Source of the DNA: an uncultured Collinsella sp.
Lineage (GTDB): Bacteria > Actinomycetota > Coriobacteriia > Coriobacteriales > Coriobacteriaceae
Length of the DNA: 43,940 nucleotides
Direction: 5' to 3'
Assembly (NCBI GenBank): GCA_934650095.1
Contig: CAKUFT010000011.1
Span: forward strand, 1 to 43,940
Part shown: positions 27,962 to 36,492 of the stretch, one piece after another
Layout: each line of letters opens with the position of its first letter
Position numbering within the stretch: position 1 is the stretch's first letter
Program-made: the position numbers and the translations under genes
The notes under the pieces: generated by a model
Told to the model about the DNA's origin: nothing
The model's input: only the letters and a program-made list of their open reading frames with translations
Databases searched by the model: none

Positions 27962-28951
27962 CTATGCTTGAGCGGCCAGTTCGGCCTTTGCTTTCTTCAA
28001 CATGGCGTCGAGGTTCTCGGAAGAATCCGAAGGAACCTTGCGGACCTCGAACTTAACGCCCTTGGCCTTGAGAGCCTCGATGGTCTTGACGTCGTCATCG
28101 CCCATGGCGACAGCGTTGGTGACGACGACCTTGCCCTTGGAGTGAGCCATGGAACCGATGTTGACTTCCTTGATGTCGACGCCGGCCTCGATGGCCCTGA
28201 GCAGATCCTGCGGGTTCTCGAAGAGCAGCATGGCCTTGGTGTCACCAAAGCGCGTGTCCTTGACGACCTCGGCCATCTTCTTGATGGGCACGACGTTGGC
28301 ATGGACTCCCGGAGGGGCAGCCTGCTCGATCATGGTCTTGCGGAGCTCGTCGTGAGCAACGCCGTCGGAGACCACGATGATGCGGTTGGGGTTGATCTGC
28401 TTGGTCCACGTGGTGGCCACCTGACCATGAAGCAGACGGGTGTCGATACGGACGTGGGCAATCTTGATGTGCCCGTCGCCGATGACCGTTCCCGGAGGGA
28501 TGGCGCCTGCAGGAGCAGCGGCGGCCGCAGCCGGCTTCTTCTCCTCGGGCTCCAGAGACTCGGGCTTGACGCGCACGCCAGCCTTAGCCTCAGTCACGAG
28601 ATGTTTTGCGATCGCATGTGCAGTGTTCTTTGCGTCAAAGCGCTGCGAATATGCCTCGATGAGCATAGGCAGGTTGACACCGGTGACGATAGCCCAGGAA
28701 TCGTGGCCCTCGATGAGCCCGCTGATCTGGTTGAACGGCGTGCCGCCCCACAGATCAACGAGGAAGAGCACCTGCTCCTGGTCCTCGAAGGAAGCGACTG
28801 CTTCCTCGACCTTGGCACGGAAGTCGTCGGGGCCCATGCTCGGCTCGAGCGAGACCACGGCTACAGACGGCTGATCGCCAAAGACCATCGAGCCCGTCTG
28901 CTTGATTCCAGCTGCCAAGTCCCCATGGCTAGCAAGAACAATACTTACCAT
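27962..28951 (-). CDS. manX: PTS mannose-type EIIAB
   Basis: A cytoplasmic phosphotransfer protein that takes phosphate from HPr and passes it to the incoming sugar. 329 residues. The IIA domain (1-135) has the phospho-histidine His9 in ASHGDLAAG and DLWGGTPFN. An Ala/Pro/Glu-rich linker (about 135-165) leads to the IIB domain with His175 in RIDTRLLHGQVATTW. ATG at 28951 is chosen; AAAGGAGG lies 7 nt upstream, and the GTG directly before would be too close. It is the first gene of the PTS operon, behind a 320-bp A/T-rich control region. Confidence 0.95.
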   Translation of the reverse strand: MVSIVLASHGDLAAGIKQTGSMVFGDQPSVAVVSLEPSMGPDDFRAKVEEAVASFEDQEQVLFLVDLWGGTPFNQISGLIEGHDSWAIVTGVNLPMLIEAYSQRFDAKNTAHAIAKHLVTEAKAGVRVKPESLEPEEKKPAAAAAAPAGAIPPGTVIGDGHIKIAHVRIDTRLLHGQVATTWTKQINPNRIIVVSDGVAHDELRKTMIEQAAPPGVHANVVPIKKMAEVVKDTRFGDTKAMLLFENPQDLLRAIEAGVDIKEVNIGSMAHSKGKVVVTNAVAMGDDDVKTIEALKAKGVKFEVRKVPSDSSENLDAMLKKAKAELAAQA

Positions 28952-28998
28952 CACATAACCTCCTTTTTGTCTACGTATTTCCTACACGACATGAACGA

Positions 28999-29004
28999 AG
29001 TATA
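28999..29004 (-). promoter_or_regulatory. -10 box for the PTS operon
   Basis: TATACT on the minus strand, 47 bp upstream of the IIAB start. The -35 place 17 bp further up reads CATAAT, a poor match, which suggests activation by a regulator. Confidence 0.45.
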
Positions 29005-29270
29005 CCTGTTTGGATTGTGGAATTATGGCTGAATCCGCAAAAGGTTGAATTATTTGTTTAAACGTCTAAGTTTGTTACAAGTTGATTACGTTGCTATTTT
29101 TCGACTCATTTCCCACTAAAGCGTCGCTCATCAAGTCATGTATTTTACAGATACAAGCATGCTGTTCATTGATACCGATTTTAAGCAAGTGCGAATGCGC
29201 TAGTACTGCCGCTATTTTGTTTAAACAGATATGACTTGACTATTTTCGTGGCTTATGTTCTAGCGCAAGT

Positions 29271-29298
29271 AGTCGTTGGGGACGTCCCCAACGACTAG
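29271..29298. repeat. 28-bp perfect palindrome after hypA
   Basis: TAGTCGTTGGGGAC followed at once by its exact complement, with no loop at all. It ends 3 bp before the hypA stop codon on the minus strand. It could terminate hypA or be a short repeat; GGGGAC also occurs in the hairpin at 39680-39720. Confidence 0.7.
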
Positions 29299-29301
29299 GG
29301 G

Positions 29302-29730
29302 CTAGGCGATGTGGAGGGGGTTGGCGGCGTCGACGGCGTCGGGGGCGTCAGAAGGGCCGTCGGGGGCAGCGTCTGCCGGGTCCTCGTCGGGGGTCTCGAT
29401 CTGCTTGATCATGACCTCCTGACCCTGCAGCAGGTATGTCTCGCTGCTGCCGCAATGAGGGCAGGTCTTGCCGTGCTCGACCGTCGCGTAGTCGCGGCCG
29501 CACGCCTCGCAATGTGTCACGGCCTCAACGGGCTCCACGATAAACTCCGAGCCCTCGGTGATAGGCTTTTTATCTGCTGCCCAGCGCCAAGCGTCGAGCA
29601 GCAAGTCGGGAACGACGCCCGAGACCTCGCCCAACAGCAACGTCACGCTCGAAACGCGACGCACGCCATTGGCGCGCGCCACATTCTCGACATCGCGAAT
29701 GATGTGATACACGATTCCCAGTTCATGCAA
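29302..29730 (-). CDS. hypA: Hydrogenase/urease nickel metallochaperone HypA
   Basis: HypA delivers nickel to [NiFe]-hydrogenase (and in some species urease) with HypB. 142 residues: MHELG at the start, where His2 binds nickel, and a zinc site of CEAC and CPHC (about 74-100). The C-terminus has an extra Asp/Pro/Ala-rich tail of about 25 residues. The start must be the TTG at 29730: an ATG four bases later is out of frame, while TTG CAT GAA gives the invariant Met-His-Glu, with AAAGG 8 nt before. No hydrogenase or other hyp gene is in the window, so its client is unknown. Confidence 0.92.
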   Translation of the reverse strand: MHELGIVYHIIRDVENVARANGVRRVSSVTLLLGEVSGVVPDLLLDAWRWAADKKPITEGSEFIVEPVEAVTHCEACGRDYATVEHGKTCPHCGSSETYLLQGQEVMIKQIETPDEDPADAAPDGPSDAPDAVDAANPLHIA

Positions 29731-29993
29731 GGCGAAAACCTTTCAACAATGGTTGATGCGATGTCAGCCAAACGTCAGCGAGCGGCGATCCAGGTGCCCC
29801 AGCTTTCCTTCCGCCGTTCTAACGAACGGCGGCCGGCTTGACGCTGCGCGAACCCCAGACGGGCTATCTGCCTTTCAATCGTCGGGCATGGGCAAAAGCC
29901 CTATGCCCTCCTCTTTCAAGGCACCTCGCCACGTCTGGGGCCCGCTCGCTGTCCAACCGCCTTCTGCGCCGTTCGCTTACTCGTTACGCTCTT
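29731..29993. other. 263-bp gap with two hairpins between hypA and the flavoprotein gene
   Basis: Hairpin one is CCGCCGTTC-TAAC-GAACGGCGG (29811-29832). Hairpin two pairs GGGCATGGGC with GCCCTATGCCC around AAAA (29884-29908, one bulge). Either may end the flavoprotein transcript, though neither has a clear U-tract. No gene; the overlapping plus-strand frames have no ribosome site. I see no nickel-cobalt riboswitch pattern. Confidence 0.5.
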
Positions 29994-32771
29994 TTACTTC
30001 TTTCCGAATTTGATCTTGATCGCGCGCTTTAAGGCGTACTTGCCCAGGCTGGGGAGCTTTTGCTCGTATTTGACCATGGTGGAGCACTCGGGGCGGTCAC
30101 GATCCAGATGGATGGCGTCGAACGCGCACTTGGTGGTGCACAGGCCGCAGCCGATGCACTTGTTGGGGTCGACGATCGAGGCACCGCAACCCAGGCAGCG
30201 GGCGGTTTCGGTGCGCACCTGCTCCTCGGTAAAGGTCTCGACGTACTCGCTAAACGGCGCGGCCTTCTCGCGCTCGCGGTCAACGTGGGCAACCTCGCGG
30301 CTCGCGTTGTCGTAGCTCTCGATCACGACGTCGTCGCGGTCGAGCGCAGTGTAGCGGCGCTGGTTGCGGCCGATGGTGAGCGTGGACCCCGGCTGCACAA
30401 AGCGATGGATGGACACGGCGGCCTCGTGGCCGGCGGCGATGGCATCGATGGCAAAACTCGGACCGGTGTAGACGTCGCCGCCCACAAAGATGTCTGGCTC
30501 GGCGGTCTGGTAGGTCTGAGGATCGGCAAGGGCACCCTGACCGCGGCCAAGCTCCACCTTGGAGCCGGCCAGCAGGTCGCCCCACACGATGGACTGACCG
30601 ATCGACATGACTACACGGTCGGCGTCAACACGACGCAAGTCGTTCTCGTCGTACTCGGGCGCAAACCGGCCCTCGTCGTCAAAGACACGCGTGCAGCGCT
30701 TGAAGGTGATACCGCACACACGACCGGCCTCGTCCAGGTGAACCTCCTTGGGGCCCCAGCCGCAGCAGATGTGAGCGCCGTCCTCAACGGCCTCGCGACG
30801 CTCCTCCTCGCTGGCGGGCATCTGGGCCTCGCTCTCCAGGCAGAACATCTCAACGTGCTCGGAGCCCAGGCGGCAGGCGTTGCGTGCGACATCGATAGCC
30901 ACGTTGCCGCCGCCCACCACGATGGTGCGGCCGGGCAGCGCGTCGATCTTGCCGCCGTTGACCTCGCGCAAGAAGTCGACGGCCACGGTCACGTCCTCGG
31001 CATCCTCGCCCGGAATACCGGCAAGGCGGCCGCCCTGGCAGCCAATGGCCACGTAGAAGGCCTTAAAGCCCTGCGCGCGCAGCTCGTCGAGCGTCACATC
31101 GCGACCGACCTCCACGCCGTAGCGGAACTCGGCGCCCATCAGGCGGATGACCTCAACCTCGGCCTCGATAACATCCTTCTGCAGCTTAAAGCTGGGAATA
31201 CCGTAGGTGAGCATGCCGCCCGGGCGCTCGTTCTTCTCGAACACGACGGGCTTGTAGCCCTTCTCGGCCAGGTAGAAGGCGCAGGACAGACCAGCCGGAC
31301 CGGCGCCGATGATGGCGATCTTCTGATCGAAGCCGCCGGCGCGCGTCGGAGTCACCACAGGCGGAACATAGCGGGTTGCAGCGTCCAGATCGCGCTGGGC
31401 AATGAACTTCTTGACCTCGTCGATAGCCACGGCGGCGTCCACGCGGCCGCGAGTGCAGGCGTCCTCACAGCGGCGGTTGCACACGCGACCGCAGATAGCG
31501 GGTAGCGGGTTCTCGCGCTTGATGAGCGCCAGGGCCTCGTCATAGCGGCCCTGGGCCGCAAGCTTCAAATAGCCCTGAACGGCAACATGCGCAGGGCAGG
31601 CCGTCTTGCAGGGCGCCGTGCCGGACTCATGTGTCTCGATGCGGTTGTCGTTGCGGTAGTTGGGCGACCACTTGGTGTGATCCCACTTGGTGGCATCGGG
31701 CAGCTCCTGGCGCGGATACTCGGGCACGCGCCCGCCGGCCTTTTTGCTGCAGAGCTTCTGGCCCAGCTTGGCGGCGCCGGCCGGGCACACCTCAACGCAG
31801 CGGCCGCAGGCCACACACTTGTCCTTCTCGACCTTGGCGACGTAGGCCGAACGCGACAGGTTGGGCGTGTTGAACAGCTGCGAGGTGCGCAGGGCGTAGC
31901 ACACGTTGACGTTGCAGTTGCAGATGGCGAAGATCTTGTTCTCGCCGTCGATGTTGGTGATCTGGTGCACAAAGCCGTTGTCCTCGGCCTGGCGCAGGAT
32001 GTCGTAGACCTCGTCGCGTGTCACGTAATGGCCGCGGTCGGTCTCAACCACGTAATCGGCCATATCGCCCACGGCGATGCACCAGTCGGCCGGATCGTCG
32101 GCGCAGCCCTCGCCCATCACACGACGGCTCGCGCGGCAGCTGCAGGTGCTGGCGGCATACTTGCCCTCATATTTGTCGAGCCAATGCTCGATATGCTCAA
32201 TGGGCACCGAGGTGCTCGTGGCGTCAATGGCCTTCTCAACCGGAATGACGTGCATACCGATGCCGGCGCCTCCGGGCGGCACCATCGGCGTGGCCTTGGA
32301 CAGCGGGCCCTTGGACGCCTGCTCAAAGAACTTGGCGTAGACCGGGTGCTCCTCGAGCTGGCTCACGCGCATGTTGAGGAACTCGGCAGAACCCGGCACC
32401 AGCATGGGCAGCACCCACTGCTTGGCGCGCTCGGGGTTTTCCCAGTTGTACTCGAGCAGGCCCGTGTTGCTCATGTCGTCGAGCATCTTCTCGATATCGG
32501 CCTCGGGCATGCCGGTGAGCTTGACCATCTCGGGCAGCGTGTAGGGACGGCGCATCTTCATCTTGCAGAGCACTTCGGCCTGCTCATCGGTCGCGGCCTC
32601 GGCAAACGACCAGTACTCGTAGCCCAGCAGCTCATCGCGATGCAGCAGACGGTTGGTGCAGTGCTCGCACAGCTTGACGATGGCCTCGCGCGGATGCTCC
32701 GGCAGCGGCGGCACAAACTCCGCGCCGATATCGGGCTCGGTGTAACTAATCCCCGGTCCGTTGAGAATCAT
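29994..32771 (-). CDS. Multi-cluster iron-sulfur FAD/NAD(P) oxidoreductase (GltD-like core)
   Basis: 925 residues, probably a cytoplasmic electron-transfer flavoprotein. In order: a CEHC motif near 37, a winged-helix-like part (RRPYTLPEMVKLTGMPEADI), Cys-rich CSC and ICNCNVNVC motifs, a [4Fe-4S] ferredoxin motif (CVACGRCVEVCP), the GltD-type cluster-binding region (CKTACPAHV, CGRVCNRRCEDAC), an FAD Rossmann motif (IIGAGPAGLSC), an NAD(P) motif (VVGGGNVAID), a second FAD motif (DIFVGGDV) and a C-terminal two-cluster ferredoxin (CLGCGA, CIGCGLCTTKC). The core resembles the small subunit of glutamate synthase, but no large subunit is nearby. AGAAGGGA precedes the ATG at 32771. It is divergent from a TetR gene with paired palindromes between. 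The substrate is unknown. Confidence 0.9.
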   Translation of the reverse strand: MILNGPGISYTEPDIGAEFVPPLPEHPREAIVKLCEHCTNRLLHRDELLGYEYWSFAEAATDEQAEVLCKMKMRRPYTLPEMVKLTGMPEADIEKMLDDMSNTGLLEYNWENPERAKQWVLPMLVPGSAEFLNMRVSQLEEHPVYAKFFEQASKGPLSKATPMVPPGGAGIGMHVIPVEKAIDATSTSVPIEHIEHWLDKYEGKYAASTCSCRASRRVMGEGCADDPADWCIAVGDMADYVVETDRGHYVTRDEVYDILRQAEDNGFVHQITNIDGENKIFAICNCNVNVCYALRTSQLFNTPNLSRSAYVAKVEKDKCVACGRCVEVCPAGAAKLGQKLCSKKAGGRVPEYPRQELPDATKWDHTKWSPNYRNDNRIETHESGTAPCKTACPAHVAVQGYLKLAAQGRYDEALALIKRENPLPAICGRVCNRRCEDACTRGRVDAAVAIDEVKKFIAQRDLDAATRYVPPVVTPTRAGGFDQKIAIIGAGPAGLSCAFYLAEKGYKPVVFEKNERPGGMLTYGIPSFKLQKDVIEAEVEVIRLMGAEFRYGVEVGRDVTLDELRAQGFKAFYVAIGCQGGRLAGIPGEDAEDVTVAVDFLREVNGGKIDALPGRTIVVGGGNVAIDVARNACRLGSEHVEMFCLESEAQMPASEEERREAVEDGAHICCGWGPKEVHLDEAGRVCGITFKRCTRVFDDEGRFAPEYDENDLRRVDADRVVMSIGQSIVWGDLLAGSKVELGRGQGALADPQTYQTAEPDIFVGGDVYTGPSFAIDAIAAGHEAAVSIHRFVQPGSTLTIGRNQRRYTALDRDDVVIESYDNASREVAHVDREREKAAPFSEYVETFTEEQVRTETARCLGCGASIVDPNKCIGCGLCTTKCAFDAIHLDRDRPECSTMVKYEQKLPSLGKYALKRAIKIKFGKK

Positions 32772-32860
32772 GGTTGTCCCTTCTCTTGCCGCAGCCCGAC
32801 GAGGCCGCGGCGCCCCTCTTTTTTTGCAGGCCGGGCATGCCCCCATGCCGTTCACCCGCC

Positions 32861-32906
32861 ATTGTTGACATTGTGTCAAAAATAGTATTGACGAACCGTC
32901 AACAAT
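32861..32906. promoter_or_regulatory. Paired TTGAC-N5-GTCAA operators in the divergent promoter
   Basis: TTGACATTGTGTCAA (32865-32879) and TTGACGAACCGTCAA (32888-32902) are 15-bp palindromes with the same half-sites, centred 23 bp apart, about two helical turns. An outer pair ATTGTTGAC/GTCAACAAT (32861-32869 and 32898-32906) spans both. They lie between the flavoprotein and TetR genes and are very likely the TetR protein's binding sites, controlling both directions. Confidence 0.8.
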
Positions 32907-32961
32907 ATTCAAGACTGTTAGGCGAACGGTCGGGCTCAAACGGATGAAAGGTGGCAAACGC

Positions 32962-33624
32962 ATGAGCGAAAACACAGCAAACGCTTCTGTGGCCAACGTC
33001 GCCCCCGCAACCGACAGCGCGGCAAAGCGCCTTACGGGTGACGAGCGCCGTCGCGAGATTCTCGCCGCCGTGCGCGCCGTGAGCTCCGAGCTGGGCGTGT
33101 CTCATCTTTCGGTATCGGCCGTAACCAAACGGGCCGGCTGCACGCGCTCGCTGTTCTACCACTACTTTGCCGATATGGACGCCGCCGTCACCGCCGTCAT
33201 GGACGAAGCGATCGACGGCTTTATCTCCGAGCTCGAGCAGTGGAACGCCAGCCGCACCGTCGGCGATATCGAAGGCGCGCTCGACACCGTCGCCCCGCTC
33301 TTTAAGCGCCTGGTCGCCAGCGGCCACGAGCTGCCGCACACGCTGACCAGTAACAGCGGCGCGCTCTACGGCGGCTTTCTGCACAACGTGGTCCAGCGCG
33401 TGGCGCAGTACATCTGCGACACCACCGTGGTGGATTTTGTCGCCCATCATGAGCTACGCATCGACCATGTCTACGAGACGTTCTACACCCTCATCATGGG
33501 GTTGTTGATGTATATCCGCACGCACCCCGATGTGCCCGACGAGACGGTCAAGGAAATCATCGCCTCGACGCTCCACATCGAGGGCTACACCGCCAAGTAT
33601 CCCGAGCGCAGGCCCGGGAACTGA
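32962..33624 (+). CDS. TetR/AcrR family transcriptional regulator
   Basis: 220 residues. After a 25-residue Ala/Thr/Asn-rich N-terminus, the TetR helix-turn-helix runs from about 26 to 72 (ERRREILAAVRAV, LSVSAVTKRAGCTRSLFYHYFADMDAAV). The C-terminal ligand and dimer domain is all-helical and does not reveal the ligand. AAAGGTGG precedes the ATG at 32962; an in-frame ATG at 32944 overlaps that site and is not used. It is divergent from the iron-sulfur flavoprotein and 63 bp ahead of the DUF5692 gene, and likely represses or activates both through the palindromes at 32861-32906. Confidence 0.93.
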   Translation: MSENTANASVANVAPATDSAAKRLTGDERRREILAAVRAVSSELGVSHLSVSAVTKRAGCTRSLFYHYFADMDAAVTAVMDEAIDGFISELEQWNASRTVGDIEGALDTVAPLFKRLVASGHELPHTLTSNSGALYGGFLHNVVQRVAQYICDTTVVDFVAHHELRIDHVYETFYTLIMGLLMYIRTHPDVPDETVKEIIASTLHIEGYTAKYPERRPGN

Positions 33625-33687
33625 CGACATTTGGCCAAACTGCCCGCGATCGGAAGAGGGGCCGCGGGCGTGTGAAAGGAGAGCAGC

Positions 33688-34695
33688 ATGCTGTTCGATG
33701 TTTGGGGTAGCGATACCCTTATCCACTGGGCCGGCTGGGCCATGGTCTTTGTTGGCCTGATCGTGCTCAACGAGGTCGGCCGTCGCACCAAGCTCGGCGC
33801 GGCCATCATCTTTGGCGTGGCTCCGCTGGCCATGACCATCTACTGCGTCGCCATCGCCATCGGCGTTTCGCAGGGCGCCGAGTGGGCGCTCACCAACCCC
33901 ACCCACGTGTACCAGAACAGCTGGTTCCACTACGCCAAGGTGTACGCGGCGCTGGCCGGTTGCTGGGGCTTCATCGCCATTAAGTACCAGTGGGGCAAGA
34001 TCGGCAAGGCGCATTGGTTCCGCGCATGGCCGTTTGTGATCGTCGCCATCAACATCATGATCGCCGTCGTGTCCGACTTTGAGAGCGCCTATCACTTCTT
34101 TGTCCTGGGCGAGTCCACCTGGGTCACCTCCGAGGGCGCCACGCAGCTGGCCGGCTGGAACAACGTGTTCAACGGCATCGCCGGCATCATCAATATCTTC
34201 TGCATGACCGGCTGGTGGAGCGTCTACGCCTCCGAGGACAAGACCGACATGCTGTGGCCCGACATGACCTGGGTCTACATCATCGCCTACGATATCTGGA
34301 ACTTCTGCTACACCTACAACTGCCTGCCCACCCACTCCTGGTTCTGCGGCTTTGCGCTGCTGCTGGCGCCCACCGTCGCCGCCTTTATCTGGAACAAGGG
34401 CGGCTGGATCCAGAACCGCGCCTTTACGCTGGCCATTTGGTGCATGTTTGCCCAGGTGTTCCCCTACTTCCAGGAGGAGTCCATCTTTGTAACGCACTCT
34501 ACGCTCGACCCCGCCGCTGCCACCGCGGTCTCGATCGCCGCGCTGATCGCCAACATCGCCGCGATCATCTACATCGTCTACCGCGCCAAGAAGCTCGGCC
34601 GCAATCCCTACAAGCAGGATGTCTTTGAGGGCACCAGCGATTGGGAGAAGGCAACCGCCCGCCGCGCCAAGGTCGATTACGCTCACGCCGAGTAA
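33688..34695 (+). CDS. DUF5692 family multi-pass membrane protein
   Basis: 335 residues with about nine hydrophobic segments and many Trp and Tyr at membrane borders (HWAGWAMVFVGLIVLNEVGRR, WFHYAKVYAALAGCWGFIAIKYQWG, PFVIVAINIMIAVVSDFESA). As I recall, this matches DUF5692, a membrane family without known function. AAAGGAGA precedes the ATG at 33688. It is downstream of the TetR gene on the same strand and ends at a strong terminator. Context suggests it supplies, removes or senses the compound handled by the divergent flavoprotein, but no transporter signature is visible. Confidence 0.82.
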   Translation: MLFDVWGSDTLIHWAGWAMVFVGLIVLNEVGRRTKLGAAIIFGVAPLAMTIYCVAIAIGVSQGAEWALTNPTHVYQNSWFHYAKVYAALAGCWGFIAIKYQWGKIGKAHWFRAWPFVIVAINIMIAVVSDFESAYHFFVLGESTWVTSEGATQLAGWNNVFNGIAGIINIFCMTGWWSVYASEDKTDMLWPDMTWVYIIAYDIWNFCYTYNCLPTHSWFCGFALLLAPTVAAFIWNKGGWIQNRAFTLAIWCMFAQVFPYFQEESIFVTHSTLDPAAATAVSIAALIANIAAIIYIVYRAKKLGRNPYKQDVFEGTSDWEKATARRAKVDYAHAE

Positions 34696-34762
34696 CGTGT
34701 TTATTCCGTCCACATTTGGATGTAGGCAAACTTAGCCGATACCGCAATCGCGCGTCATGCGC

Positions 34763-34806
34763 AGCCCCGGAAAGCGATTCGCCCGCTTTCCGGGGCTTTT
34801 TGTTGT
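34763..34806 (+). terminator. Terminator of the TetR-DUF5692 operon
   Basis: AGCCCCGGAAAGCG (34763-34776) pairs perfectly with 34784-34797 around a 7-nt loop and is followed by TTTTGTTGTT. The rest of the gap to 34949 is A/T-rich and shows nothing further. Confidence 0.93.
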
Positions 34807-34949
34807 TGCGCGCATTCACGCACATATTTCATTCGCACACACATTCAAAACCTCTCGCACAGATAAAATCAGATTTCCAACCGCCTGACAGCCCTATGTG
34901 ACCCCAATTTTGGGTACATTGTTGTCCCGATATTGAGCTTGGGGGATAT

Positions 34950-36452
34950 ATGAAAGATGAGACGATTGGCCAAGAGGATGCGGCCCAAGATGCAGAAGCA
35001 TGCGCCGAGGCCCTGGAGAGCCTAGACCAGATCGCAGTGGCCGAGATTGCGTTTGACGATTCGAGCGTTGATGTGCAGGATGAGCCGGAAATCGAGGCGC
35101 AGCCCGATGGTCAGGATGCAGACGACGACGGCGCCGCGCCCGCCGAAGACGAGGCGAGGCACGAGGAATCCGGATGCGAGGCCGACGACCAGCTCGAATC
35201 CGACACGAGCGAGGAAACCATCTTGCTCGACAGCTTGCCGGCCGAAGATTCGCTGACCCGCGAGCTCCCCGGCTTAGGCTCTGCGCCTGTCGTAGACGAG
35301 ACCATCGCCATGTGCGATATTCCCCTTCCGTCTGTTCCCTCGGCGCGCGAAGCCGAAGACCGCCATCGCAAGATGACGCCCAAGCGTCGCAATCTGATGG
35401 TTGCCGGCGTTGTGGCCGTCACGCTCGTCGCCGGCGGCGCAGGCTATGCTGCCTGGAACGGATATCAGCAAGAACAGGCTGCCGCTGTCGCCGCCAGTGC
35501 GCACACGATGATGTCGGTGCAGATTGGCGTGCATGCCGCGGGCCTCGACTGCTCAACTGGCTCCAAGATTCCCGTACAGGTGAGCGGGCAGGATTCCGAC
35601 GGTTCTTCCGTGAGCGAAACGCTCTACGTTGACGAGCATGGTCGCGGCATTAAGCTGCTGCCCGGTGACTATACGCTCTCCATCGCTGGGTCCCCCATCG
35701 CAGCCGACGGTACCATTTACACCGTGCCGACCACCAAGGCGCAGGTCACCATTAAGAGCGATGGGCAGGATTTGAGTGCCCAGGCCACCTTTAAGCTCAA
35801 GGTGCCTTCGGCCGACACGGTGACTGACGACCAGATCGATGCCGCCGCCAAATATGCCGAGGAGGGAGGCGCGAGCTCCGCCGCCACCGCCAAGGTGCTC
35901 CAGCAGGCGGCAACCGCGCGGCGCGACGCCGCCGTCAATGCCGTGAGCGCGCAAAAGGCACAGGCGGCCCGTGATGCCGACGCCCGTCACAAGGCAACCG
36001 ACCTCTACCAGCTCGATATTCCTGTCGAGTGGTACGGCAAGGTCGCAACTTGGCAAAACGGCAGCACGCTATGCATCTATCTGGGCGACGACGCCAATAC
36101 GCCGCTCGTGACGCTCGTCGCCGTGCGCGAGGGCGAGAGCTTTACGCCCGATGAGGGCGATACGGTTTTGGGTGCGGCCAACCTAGGCAACGGTTATACC
36201 GTCTACGCCAGCGGCCCCGTCTATCCGTACGTGGTGCCCCAGACCATCAACGGACGGACGCAGAATCCCGTGTCGACCTACCCCATGGACACGGCCATTG
36301 AGCTTGTCGAGCTCACGACCGGCAACCGCTACACCTATAGCCAGATCAAGAACGTACTGGTCGGCAAAGACGGCAAGGCCGACGCTGCGACCAAACTCGA
36401 GACCGACTACCTCGCCCAGATTCTCCTGCCGAGCATCAAGGCCCAGGACTAG
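34950..36452 (+). CDS. Single-pass membrane protein with acidic cytoplasmic tail, unknown
   Basis: 500 residues. Residues 1-145 are extremely acidic (Asp, Glu) and low in complexity. A basic KRR patch precedes one membrane segment at about 147-168. The large C-terminal part should lie outside the cell; it contains a beta-rich stretch (PVQVSGQDSDGSSVSETLYVD), an Ala-rich helical region (about 295-350) and a final globular region with LDIPVEWYGKVATWQNGSTLCIYLG. I do not recognise the family. GGGGGA precedes the ATG. It is a single gene between the DUF5692 terminator and the 73-nt repeat. The acidic tail and single anchor resemble Ser/Thr kinase substrates, but that is a guess. Confidence 0.8.
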   Translation: MKDETIGQEDAAQDAEACAEALESLDQIAVAEIAFDDSSVDVQDEPEIEAQPDGQDADDDGAAPAEDEARHEESGCEADDQLESDTSEETILLDSLPAEDSLTRELPGLGSAPVVDETIAMCDIPLPSVPSAREAEDRHRKMTPKRRNLMVAGVVAVTLVAGGAGYAAWNGYQQEQAAAVAASAHTMMSVQIGVHAAGLDCSTGSKIPVQVSGQDSDGSSVSETLYVDEHGRGIKLLPGDYTLSIAGSPIAADGTIYTVPTTKAQVTIKSDGQDLSAQATFKLKVPSADTVTDDQIDAAAKYAEEGGASSAATAKVLQQAATARRDAAVNAVSAQKAQAARDADARHKATDLYQLDIPVEWYGKVATWQNGSTLCIYLGDDANTPLVTLVAVREGESFTPDEGDTVLGAANLGNGYTVYASGPVYPYVVPQTINGRTQNPVSTYPMDTAIELVELTTGNRYTYSQIKNVLVGKDGKADAATKLETDYLAQILLPSIKAQD

Positions 36453-36492
36453 CCGACCCAAAGACAGCCGCCCAACGCCCACATCCCTAACG

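Larger units (their letters stand above)
28952..29301. other. 350-bp A/T-rich control region upstream of the PTS operon
   Basis: No gene. Notably A/T-rich against its surroundings. It holds the PTS -10 box, two exact copies of TTTGTTTAAAC 164 bp apart (29053-29063 and 29217-29227), an inverted pair TCAAGTCAT/ATGACTTGA (29131-29139 and 29232-29240), and the palindrome at 29271-29298. These could be activator or repressor sites for the PTS. I see no sigma-54 promoter or consensus cre site. Confidence 0.55.

Noticed and set aside
29731..29993. Nickel-cobalt riboswitch or small gene upstream of hypA
   Set aside because: The two hairpins do not show the conserved riboswitch junction that I know, and the plus-strand frames there lack ribosome sites and family resemblance.
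32772..32996. N-terminal extension of the flavoprotein to 32996
   Set aside because: It would cross the operator region and the TetR start. The ATG at 32771 has its own ribosome site.
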